Position numbers and translations under genes: made by a program | Shown: in pieces, positions 28,798 through 36,416 of the stretch | Layout: each line of letters begins with the position of its first letter | How positions within the stretch are numbered: position 1 is the first letter of the stretch | Origin: Nostoc sp. S4 | GTDB taxonomy: Bacteria > Cyanobacteriota > Cyanobacteriia > Cyanobacteriales > Nostocaceae | Assembly: GCA_029379225.1 (NCBI GenBank) | Contig: JAQYWR010000005.1 | Span: 1 to 64,000, forward strand | Direction of reading: 5' to 3' | DNA length: 64,000 bases | Notes under the pieces: model-generated | Seen by the model: only the letters and a program-made list of their open reading frames with translations | What the model was told of the DNA's origin: nothing | Database searches by the model: none

Positions 28798-29268
28798 ATG
28801 ACTATTTACTTTTATAAGGTTTGGCAGCCTTATGGCTGTTTTTCTAACTTTTCTTTCCATGCAATCCACATCCAAGATACTTACTGGCCAACGGTTGAGC
28901 ATTATTATCAAGCGCAAAAGTTTGTTGGTAGTACGGATGCATTAATTATACCTTTTATTCATGCTGCCCCTACTCCTGAAGAAGCTGCTGCTTTGGGAAG
29001 ATGTAGTACTCGCCAATTACGTGGAGACTGGGATTTGGTCAAAACTCAAGTGATGCGAGAAGCTGTACTCAAAAAGTTTCTCACTCATGCTGATATTAGA
29101 GAAATTCTTTTAAGAACAGGCGATGAAATGTTGGTTGAAAACTCACCAACCGATTATTTTTGGGGTTGTGGTGCTAATAAAACGGGTCAAAATCATCTCG
29201 GTAAAATTCTCATAAGTGTTCGTGAAGAAATCCGAAAGTTACTATCTTTAACAGTAATTTACGAATAA
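28798..29268 (+). CDS. NADAR family protein (YbiA-like)
   Basis: 156-residue member of the NADAR family. Typical features: the start FYKVWQPYGCFSNFS, WPTVEHYYQAQKF, a central Ala/Pro/Glu-rich helix, and the C-terminal DYFWGCGANKTGQNHLGKIL. E. coli YbiA and relatives hydrolyse N-glycosidic bonds of riboflavin intermediates, and others remove ADP-ribose from nucleic-acid bases, including as partners of DarT-type toxins or in phage-related islands. No toxin partner is adjacent here. It lies downstream of the CyRepA1 gene in the same direction, about 540 bp away, in an accessory-looking region. Confidence 0.9.
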   Translation: MTIYFYKVWQPYGCFSNFSFHAIHIQDTYWPTVEHYYQAQKFVGSTDALIIPFIHAAPTPEEAAALGRCSTRQLRGDWDLVKTQVMREAVLKKFLTHADIREILLRTGDEMLVENSPTDYFWGCGANKTGQNHLGKILISVREEIRKLLSLTVIYE

Positions 29269-29950
29269 TTTAATTAAAAAAGTTATATTTAATATAAAAT
29301 CAGCAATTCAACGGGGAATAGTTAAATTTTCCCAGTCAAAAACCTTTGAACTAGTGCTTAATAATTAGTTATTAAGCGGCAAAAATCTTAATTAATTGCC
29401 TTGATGGACACAAATGGTAAAAAAATATTATTAATTTTAGGCAATTATTAAGTTAGTAAGTTGAGTGATATCACTGAAATAATTTAATGATTGAGAATAT
29501 AAAATTAATTGGTAACAATGATTAAAATTTTCTTAAAAATAAATTTATGAGGAGAGTTGTCAAACATTTATAATGTCCTAAACGTTCAATATTTCCTTAA
29601 ATCAACTTTTATGAAATCCGGTTATCCAGCACAATATCTGATATTTATAAAAGATTCTCTAATACTTCCAAAGATATTTGCAGCAGTTGTACGCCCAAAT
29701 CTACCTACAGGAATACCATTGGATTTTTAAATAAAGTTCAGCACGCTTTAATCTTATACAACTCTCTTGCAAGGGTACTGTTTTACTATAGCCTGAGTAC
29801 ACAAATAAGTTCATGAATCAAATCGGACTGCTATATTTGTATGAACAATTTAGTGAAATACTATAAAACTCAAGGAAATGTAAGTTAAAGATTCCGCTCA
29901 AAGATAATATAAAAAACTTTTTTATACTTAAGTCATGGTGTAAACAAGCA
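29269..29950. other. AT-rich intergenic region upstream of photosensory kinase
   Basis: About 680 bp of very AT-rich DNA with no convincing ORF on either strand. It is probably mostly the promoter/leader of the kinase gene at 29951; no clear boxes or terminators could be named. Confidence 0.45.
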
Positions 29951-32809
29951 ATGACATTTATTGATAAACCAAACTGGTTGCAGCAAAGCTTAGACCAAGA
30001 AAGTCTACTGCACCAAATGACAAAACAGATCAGACGCTCGCTCGATCTCCAAGAAATATTAACAACTACCGTTACCCAAGTCCGGTTATTTTTGGCCACA
30101 GATCGGGTGAAGGTATATCGGTTTGATGCTGATGGTAGTGGTGAAGTTATTGCTGAATCAATTCACGAGCAGCGTTTACCATCTCTATTAGGGCTACGCT
30201 TCCCAGTCCATGATATTCCCCAAGAAGCTAGAGAGATGTTTCTGGTAGCAGGACAACGCTCGATTGTAGATGTGGCTAATGGAAAAATTGGGCTATCACC
30301 TCTACATTCAAAAGAAACTGGCAAACGTCTACAAAGTAATATCTTCTATCGTCAGGTAGACCCTTGTCATGTTCAATATTTAAAGGCAATGGGCGTGCAA
30401 TCGTCATTAGTGGTGCCAATTTTACATTACAACCTTAAAGAAGAATCAGCAAAACCTCAATTGTGGGGATTGTTGGTATCTCATCACGCCCAACAGCGAA
30501 CGATTTTGAAGCAAGAACTGAGATTAGTGCAGCAAGTTGCCGATCAAGTAGCGATCGCTATCGCTCAAAGTTACCTGTTCGCTGAAGCCATCGCCCAGCA
30601 ACAACGAGAAGCTACTATTAACCGAGTAACAACACTACTACATAAGCTACCAACAATTCAATTACAGGGGGCACTAGAAGAAGCCATCGCTGCCTTAAAT
30701 GGCATAGGTGGCAGGCTTTATATTCAACAGACTGAAGAATTATACACCTGGGGTGAGCAACCGAAACTACCTTATGAGTTAGGAAATAGTGTCATCGAAC
30801 AGCATTCCATGTGGCAAAACTGGATGGCTGAGTGTAAACCAGGTAATATTTGGGCAACCATTGACCTTTATAAAGAACCGCGTTTACGAGTTTTAGCTTT
30901 AGGGTTCCGTTCCACTCCAATTCGGGGACTGATGGTAATTCCCCTATATTACCGGGAAAAATTTACTGGTGTATTAAGCATTTTTCGCTCGGAATTTAAT
31001 ACAGAAATTTTGTGGGCAGGACAGTGTGAGGACAATCGGCGGCAATTACTACCGCAACTTTCCTTTGAAGTTTGGCGAGAGCAAAAAAAGGGGCAAGCAC
31101 GTGAGTGGAGGGCAGAAGACATTTCATTAGCCCAAGCGCTATACGATCATTTTTCAATGGCAATTCAGCAGCAGCAAATGTACAAACAGGTACAAGCGCT
31201 CAATTCCAACCTAGAACTGCGGGTGCAAGAGCAAACTGCCGAACTAGAAAAATCATTACTATTCACCAAAGTACTCAAGCAAGTCACAGACCAGATCCGG
31301 AGTACATTAGACTTGCAGACAACTCTGCAAGCGATCGTCCGCGAAGTTCGCTCGCTGCTAAACTCAGACCGAGTGTTGATTTTCCAAATCAAGAGTAGAT
31401 CGGTGATTGTGGAAGAAATTAACGGCAACTGGCAGTCAGTTTTGGAAGTGAAAGCACCACCAGATTGCTTTCCTGATGAGTTTATTAATTTATACTTTCA
31501 GGGCAGAATTCGGGCTGTTAACAATGTATCAGCAGTTTCTTTAAGCGCCTGTCATCGAGATTTTTTGCAAAGTCTACAAGTACAAGCCAACTTAATTGTT
31601 CCGATAAAAATAGGTATGCAAGTATGGGGATTACTGATTGCCCATCAGTGCGATGCTCCCAGAAATTGGCAAGATGGGGAAATCGATTTATTGCAACAGC
31701 TAGGAGATCAAGCTGCGATCGCCATTCAACAAGCGCAACTGTACGAACAAACCTTTAGTGCCGAAACTGAAGCCAGGAATCAAGCTGCACAGTTAGAACA
31801 TACTCTGCATCAACTGCAAGAAACACAAACAAAATTGATTCACACCGAAAAAATGTCCGCCTTAGGACAGCTAGTGGCGGGTATCGCCCACGAAATCAAT
31901 AACCCCGTTAACTTCATCTACGGTAACCTCTGCCACGCCAACGACTATACCGAACAACTACTAGAAGTTTTACGCCTCTACCAGTTACATTATCCCCACC
32001 CCCATAGTGAAATTCGCGCTGCCCTCGAAGCGATCGATTTTGAGTTTTTGGTAGAAGACCTGCCAAAAATCATCACCTCAATGCAAGTGGGAAGCGATCG
32101 CATTCGCTCAATAGTGCTGTCGTTACGCAATTTTTCTCGCTTGGATGAGTCTGAAAACAAGTGCGTTGACCTGCATGAAGGCATTGACAATACCTTATTA
32201 ATTTTGCAACATCGTCTCAAAGCAAGTCCTGAATTTCCAGGCATTGAAGTAATTAAAAACTATGGCGAGATCCCACGGGTGGAATGTTATGCCGGACAAA
32301 TGAATCAAGTATTTATGAATATTCTTAGCAATGCTATAGATGCCCTGGTAATGAAGAATGAGGAGTGGACAGTGGGGAATGAGAAACTCGGAGCTCCCAC
32401 TTCGTGGGGATTAGGGGCAATGGGGAGGGGAGACAAGCAGACAAGGGAACAAGCAGACAAACAAACAAATTGCGATCGGTCTTTTCCCTCGTCCTCTTCC
32501 CCATACCTAATGCCCACTATCCACATTTTCACTCAAGTCTGTGCAGACAACTCTCGTGTGTTGATTCGTATTAGTGACAATGGGCTTGGAATGACTCAAG
32601 AAGTGAAAAAGCGAATTTTTGACCCATTTTATACTACCAAACCTGTAGGTAAAGGCACAGGACTGGGATTGGCAATCAGCTATCAAATTATTGTAGAAAA
32701 ACATGCTGGAACGATGGAATGCATTTCAGAACCAGGCAAAGGTACAGAGTTCTGGATTGAGATTCCTATCAAACCTCCAGTAACAAGCAAAGTGGAGGTG
32801 GGGGAGTAG
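29951..32809 (+). CDS. Phytochrome-like multi-GAF sensor histidine kinase
   Basis: Likely light-sensing kinase, 952 residues, no transmembrane segments. Order: a phytochrome-type GAF at 25-215 with FPVHDIPQEAR and the chromophore-site Cys139-His140 (DPCHVQYLKAMGV); a PHY-like domain at about 225-410 (GVLSIFRSEFNTEILWAG, LSFEVWRE); a coiled-coil; a second GAF at 440-600 with Cys534-His535 (SACHRDFLQSLQV) and an extra Cys506 in PPDCF; a coiled-coil; HisKA with His647 (GIAHEINNPVNF); HATPase with N box NILSNAIDAL, G1 ISDNGLGM and G2 [10 protein letters not shown]. There is no N-terminal PAS, so it is not a canonical knotted phytochrome. A 54-codon in-frame insertion splits the ATPase domain after the N box (residues 801-854), possibly impairing it. 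No receiver gene is adjacent. Confidence 0.9.
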   Translation: MTFIDKPNWLQQSLDQESLLHQMTKQIRRSLDLQEILTTTVTQVRLFLATDRVKVYRFDADGSGEVIAESIHEQRLPSLLGLRFPVHDIPQEAREMFLVAGQRSIVDVANGKIGLSPLHSKETGKRLQSNIFYRQVDPCHVQYLKAMGVQSSLVVPILHYNLKEESAKPQLWGLLVSHHAQQRTILKQELRLVQQVADQVAIAIAQSYLFAEAIAQQQREATINRVTTLLHKLPTIQLQGALEEAIAALNGIGGRLYIQQTEELYTWGEQPKLPYELGNSVIEQHSMWQNWMAECKPGNIWATIDLYKEPRLRVLALGFRSTPIRGLMVIPLYYREKFTGVLSIFRSEFNTEILWAGQCEDNRRQLLPQLSFEVWREQKKGQAREWRAEDISLAQALYDHFSMAIQQQQMYKQVQALNSNLELRVQEQTAELEKSLLFTKVLKQVTDQIRSTLDLQTTLQAIVREVRSLLNSDRVLIFQIKSRSVIVEEINGNWQSVLEVKAPPDCFPDEFINLYFQGRIRAVNNVSAVSLSACHRDFLQSLQVQANLIVPIKIGMQVWGLLIAHQCDAPRNWQDGEIDLLQQLGDQAAIAIQQAQLYEQTFSAETEARNQAAQLEHTLHQLQETQTKLIHTEKMSALGQLVAGIAHEINNPVNFIYGNLCHANDYTEQLLEVLRLYQLHYPHPHSEIRAALEAIDFEFLVEDLPKIITSMQVGSDRIRSIVLSLRNFSRLDESENKCVDLHEGIDNTLLILQHRLKASPEFPGIEVIKNYGEIPRVECYAGQMNQVFMNILSNAIDALVMKNEEWTVGNEKLGAPTSWGLGAMGRGDKQTREQADKQTNCDRSFPSSSSPYLMPTIHIFTQVCADNSRVLIRISDNGLGMTQEVKKRIFDPFYTTKPVGKGTGLGLAISYQIIVEKHAGTMECISEPGKGTEFWIEIPIKPPVTSKVEVGE
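32351..32512 (+). repeat. In-frame intergenic-type insertion inside the kinase ATPase domain
   Basis: 162 bp (exactly 54 codons) of purine-then-pyrimidine-rich, repeat-like sequence sits between the N box and the strand PTIHIF. Words such as GACAAGCAGACAAG and TTTTCCCTCGTCC look like the low-complexity spacer DNA just after the gene (32815-32890: GACAAGGAGACAAATTG, TCTTTCCCCTTGTCCC) rather than like coding sequence. The encoded peptide is polar and Gly/Ser/Gln-rich. Confidence 0.7.
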
Positions 32810-33026
32810 TGAGATGGAAAGACAAGGAGACAAATTGCAACAAGTCTTTCCCCTTGTCCCTTCATCCTCTGGTTTCTGCCCCATACCTATTTACTTAGCA
32901 ATTACTCAATTAACAAACAAGGTTAATCAGAGAATTTTTCATGATAGACTTAACAAAACAATTAAAACCCACTTGGATGTAGGCTATATTGACTCGGATA
33001 AAAAATACTCCAAAAGTAAAGTTTAG

Positions 33027-33299
33027 TTGCAAAAAAATTTACTTTCATCCACCAATGCTAATCTAATAATTGAAGCTACTAAAAAAGCTTCCCTGGCAGA
33101 TACAACAGCTGCATTTGAAATGTAATAAGAGGTAAAAGACGCTGTTTAATTTACATCTGTCTCGTCAAAACACGGCAACACCCAACGCAAAAACTTATAT
33201 TTCCTCAAACATGGAAAAATAGGGGGCGCTGTAACTGATTTTTATTACTCGTTTACAGAAGTGATGAGAGTTAGTACATCCCTAGCTAGAATAGACTAA
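33027..33299 (+). pseudogene. Possible decayed coding remnant
   Basis: In the 619-bp gap after the kinase one frame reads as protein-like over about 90 codons but is broken by three stops (33117-33122 region and about 33147). Segments are NLLSSTNANLIIEATKKASL and LKHGKIGGAVTDFYYSF. The frame is shared with a short ORF ending at 33026. No family is recognised and the call is weak. Confidence 0.25.
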
Positions 33300-33428
33300 A
33301 AGAGGGAATATTAAAGCAAGTAGATAGGTTGGGTGTTGCTGTATTTAAAAAGAAATCAGAATGATGGCTCCTCTGGGTGTAAGCTGAATACGAAGTTAAA
33401 TAGCGAGAAACAGTTGAAATAGCGCCTT

Positions 33429-34199
33429 ATGTCAATTATTGCGCTCAGAGCATGGTATTTACAGGATTATGAGCCGATTCCAGAATTGGAAAAACGCCCA
33501 CCAGACATTCGCCTCAGCAAAAAAAGTCTGCTGAGATCGGCATTGCGAGCGGACTTTTTAGAAGAAAGTGACGAAATTAAGAAATCAATTTGGTTTTGGC
33601 GCTATCTGGAAGGTGAAGATATTGAATTTTATATTGAGGGTAGTGGTGGTTATCGCGTAGCTAACATTGACTTGATTAGTCATGAAATTTATTTTACTAA
33701 GCAGGCGGTGCTGGCTCAGTTAGAACCAACAATTTTTTTCTGCAATCAAACTGAGTATGCCGCAGCAAGTGATGTTCTCAGAGAAGAACTGCAAAAAAGT
33801 TTGGAGACTTTAAACTTGCGATCGCGCCTTTCCTTAACATTAGTAGAATCCTCTCGTCCCAGCGGTGCTACTTTCCGAATTAATCGTACTATGATGCGAA
33901 AAATCCGTAAGAGTTTGTTATTTATCGCTGATACCACACCCATTGCTAGTATTGCTAGTAAAGAAACTCCCCAACTAATCCCGAGTCCCAATGTCTGTAT
34001 TGAAATCGGTTATGCCATTCAAAGTAAGCGGTCTGAACAGATTCTACTAGCACAAATGCAACGCCCAGATTTTGAAGGACAATTTCCCTTCGACTTGCCT
34101 ACACAGCAAATTTTACAATTTCAAGACATGAAAGAACTGAATAAGATTCTGACACGAACGATTGAAAACCAGCTAGCACGATTCAAATTGTTTTTTTAA
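33429..34199 (+). CDS. Uncharacterised protein with TIR-like/nucleotide-binding C-terminal half
   Basis: 256 residues, cytoplasmic. The N-terminal 100 residues are of unknown type (WFWRYLEGEDIEFYIEG, VANIDLISHEIYF). From about 105 on it resembles the TIR-like domains found in CBASS/Pycsar-type effectors and related hypothetical proteins: a Rossmann-like strand at TIFFCNQTEY, SLLFIADTTPI, then PSPNVCIEIGYAIQ, where the Glu sits at the catalytic position in related NAD-cleaving domains, and FPFDLPTQQILQF. That fold assignment is by motif recall and is uncertain. No nucleotide cyclase is adjacent, but a nuclease-like gene lies 1 kb away. A hairpin terminator follows 98 bp later. Confidence 0.6.
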   Translation: MSIIALRAWYLQDYEPIPELEKRPPDIRLSKKSLLRSALRADFLEESDEIKKSIWFWRYLEGEDIEFYIEGSGGYRVANIDLISHEIYFTKQAVLAQLEPTIFFCNQTEYAAASDVLREELQKSLETLNLRSRLSLTLVESSRPSGATFRINRTMMRKIRKSLLFIADTTPIASIASKETPQLIPSPNVCIEIGYAIQSKRSEQILLAQMQRPDFEGQFPFDLPTQQILQFQDMKELNKILTRTIENQLARFKLFF

Positions 34200-34296
34200 A
34201 CGAGATAATAACATCGGGTATTAAGAATAGTGACTTAGGGGGTGATAAGAACAGTTACGATTGAGGGCAGAAGTACAAAAATTCAAAAAACTCAAC

Positions 34297-34331
34297 TAGA
34301 TCCTCTACTTGTTTAAGAAGTCGAGGATCTA
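34297..34331 (+). terminator. Hairpin terminator
   Basis: Nine-base-pair outer stem TAGATCCTC / GAGGATCTA with an inner ACTT/AAGT extension and one mismatch, about 98 bp after the TIR-like gene. It is followed by AAAGTTTATG rather than a clean T-run, so efficiency is uncertain. Confidence 0.55.
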
Positions 34332-34431
34332 AAGTTTATGATATCAGTGAGTAGTTACTCTCGAAAAAGTTTCTTTAGCTAAAAGTAGTTAAAGACGAAG
34401 GACAAAATTAAAACTACATAGTTATTTGCAG

Positions 34432-34845
34432 ATGGAACAAGTAATTGAAACTCTCAAACAAGATTTACCTACACTTTTTAAAAAAGATATTTCCTATAAT
34501 ATTTATACACGGGATATCTATTTTAAAGACCCAGTGAATACATTCAAATATAAATTTAACTATCGGATTATATTTTGGACTTTGCGATTTCATGCTCGAC
34601 TATTTTTTACCCAAATTTACTTTGATGTACATGATATAAAACAATCTGCTGAAGATACTATTTTAGTAAATTGGACAGTGCGGGGAGTGTTGCGTGTTCC
34701 CTGGAAAGCACCTTTGCTGTTTAATGGTTGTTCGACTTATAAACTCAACCAAGATAATTTGATATACGAACATATTGACACTTGGGATAGAAAGCCAAAA
34801 GAGATTTTAAAGCAGTTTTGGCAAACAGGAGAAACAGCTAGTTAG
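34432..34845 (+). CDS. DUF2358 domain-containing protein
   Basis: Small SnoaL/NTF2-like protein of the DUF2358 family found in cyanobacteria and plastids, 137 residues from the ATG at 34432 (TTG at 34426 possible). The family pattern is clear: LPTLFKKDISYNIYTRDIYFKDPVN, YRIIFWTLRFHARLFF, then VNWTVRGVLRVPWKAPLLFNGCSTYKLN and HIDTWDRKP. Split across those stretches it covers the whole protein. The biochemical role is unknown. It is separate from its neighbours by a hairpin upstream and a broken gene downstream. Confidence 0.88.
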   Translation: MEQVIETLKQDLPTLFKKDISYNIYTRDIYFKDPVNTFKYKFNYRIIFWTLRFHARLFFTQIYFDVHDIKQSAEDTILVNWTVRGVLRVPWKAPLLFNGCSTYKLNQDNLIYEHIDTWDRKPKEILKQFWQTGETAS

Positions 34846-34877
34846 CTGCTATGTATTCCCCTTTTAAAAAAGCTGAT

Positions 34878-35146
34878 TTAAGAAACAAGCTTTTGCTTAA
34901 GGCTATCTTCTGGAGGGCCAAGTTTTGTCATATCATATCGATTTTGAGGATGAGTCTGTGCATAACCATGTTGGCGACTAGACCCGCTATTCTCGCTCCA
35001 GCAAAAAACTAAACAAAGACTAGTTCAAAATAACTCTGTTGAAAGTTCCAAGGAAACTCATAACTGACCATAATTTTAACAATTTTAGAATCGTCTTTAA
35101 CCAGATTTAATTGCTCGAGTTTTCCGAGATTATCAAAATGACCCAT
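34878..35146 (-). pseudogene. Frameshifted small gene of about 89 codons
   Basis: On the minus strand an ATG at 35146 with a strong ribosome site (AGGAG, seven bases before) opens a 45-codon frame ending at TAG 35009-35011 (FDNLGKLEQLNLVKDD, YEFPWNFQQSYFELVF). Immediately after, in the next frame and without its own start, a second protein-like stretch continues to a TAA at 34878 (CWSENSGSSRQHGYAQTH, NRYDMTKLGPPEDSLKQK). A single one-base change near the T-rich stretch at 34999-35016 would join them into one small protein. The family is not recognised. A sequencing error in the T-run is also possible. Confidence 0.5.
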
Positions 35147-35288
35147 AGAAAACTCCTGGTGTAATTCTTACATAAATCTCCCATTTAAGCAGCAAAAAAC
35201 TTATATTTAAATTATTGCCGTGATAAAAATTAAATTCACTTTTTAATTGTTATTAATTAGAGATATTTTTAAAATTAAAAATAAAATG

Positions 35289-36302
35289 CTAAGATATGGC
35301 TTCTGCTGTAAGTTCTTCTTCAAAAAAAGTAATTTTTTCTAATTTTCCTTTGATTTTACTAGCACTTAAAGTATTTAGCTTATATATATTAACAATAATA
35401 ATAAAATATGTTTTTCCATTAAAAATTATCCTGTTAGGAAAATTATTTGTATTATTACTTATAACTATATTTAGTTCGGCAGTATCAAAATTATATAAAA
35501 ATAAATAACCTATAGATTTATTATAATTATTTGCATATTTAACTATTTGCTTGAAGCCATTGATTATTGCTTTTTTACCATAATTATTATCTCTATCAAA
35601 AATTTTTACTTCTAGCACAAGAGGATCTTTGGTATCTAAAAGACTTACTATATCTACTTTACCCGATGGTGATAGAGGTTGTGAGAAGGGATAATCAATA
35701 CCTTGCTCGAATAAAAACTTTCTTAACTCTTTATCTAAAACTTCCTCTTGACGACCATGTTTCTCTACATTACCTTGATTATCCTCATAAAGTTTGCAAA
35801 GTTCCTCTTTAAAAAACCATTCGCATCTTTGCTTGTATTTTTCTAACAAATATAAAACTGTACTACTTTCATCAAGTTTATCTTGGATGTAATATACTAA
35901 AGGATCGATATATTGCATTACAAATAATCTTGGACGTTCCGCTGGCTGCATACTGCCATCAATAACAGCAGAATTGAGGTACAAAGGTGTATCATCTTCC
36001 TGTAACACTTTTAATAAATTATAGTGATACATTGCACGCTCAGTTTCATCTACAAACTTTTTATTTTCAAATATAGAGAAAAGTATACCGCCTCTTACTG
36101 CATTTCTACATTTTTCTTTAGGATTAAGTTCAAAATTATCAGTCATTATTTGTAATTCTAATAATATAGAGTTGACAATCGATGTATTTTCTAATTTTCT
36201 TAAAAAAGAATTTAGTTCTCTGTGTAGTTGGTTATAGTGTGTATTAGCAACTCGGTTTTTCCATTCCTCAATAAGATTACTTAGAGATTTATTAATATAC
36301 AT
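35289..36302 (-). CDS. Uncharacterised protein with PD-(D/E)XK nuclease-like C-terminal domain
   Basis: 337 residues, AT-rich coding DNA. The N-terminal 200 residues are helical and of unknown family (AMYHYNLLKVLQEDD, RPRLFVMQYIDPLVYYIQD). The C-terminal part has the layout of a restriction-endonuclease-like fold: helix EEVLDKELRKFLFEQ, GKVDIVSLL supplying the Asp, PLVLEVKIFDRDN supplying Glu-x-Lys, then a helix GFKQIVKYANNYNKS and the strand IGYLFLYNF. Such domains cleave DNA in restriction, repair or defence proteins. It lies between a TIR-like gene region and uvrA with no obvious operon partner. Exact role unknown; the nuclease call rests on the D...ExK pattern. Confidence 0.6.
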   Translation of the reverse strand: MYINKSLSNLIEEWKNRVANTHYNQLHRELNSFLRKLENTSIVNSILLELQIMTDNFELNPKEKCRNAVRGGILFSIFENKKFVDETERAMYHYNLLKVLQEDDTPLYLNSAVIDGSMQPAERPRLFVMQYIDPLVYYIQDKLDESSTVLYLLEKYKQRCEWFFKEELCKLYEDNQGNVEKHGRQEEVLDKELRKFLFEQGIDYPFSQPLSPSGKVDIVSLLDTKDPLVLEVKIFDRDNNYGKKAIINGFKQIVKYANNYNKSIGYLFLYNFDTAELNIVISNNTNNFPNRIIFNGKTYFIIIVNIYKLNTLSASKIKGKLEKITFFEEELTAEAIS

Positions 36303-36416
36303 TTTTAGTTTTCCATAAAAGAATTAGATTCAATTATCAGGTGCGTTAAGGTGAAGCCAAAGATATGATTTTTAAATTACTGTATCAGGTGTGTTACGTT
36401 TCACTAAAACACTGTG

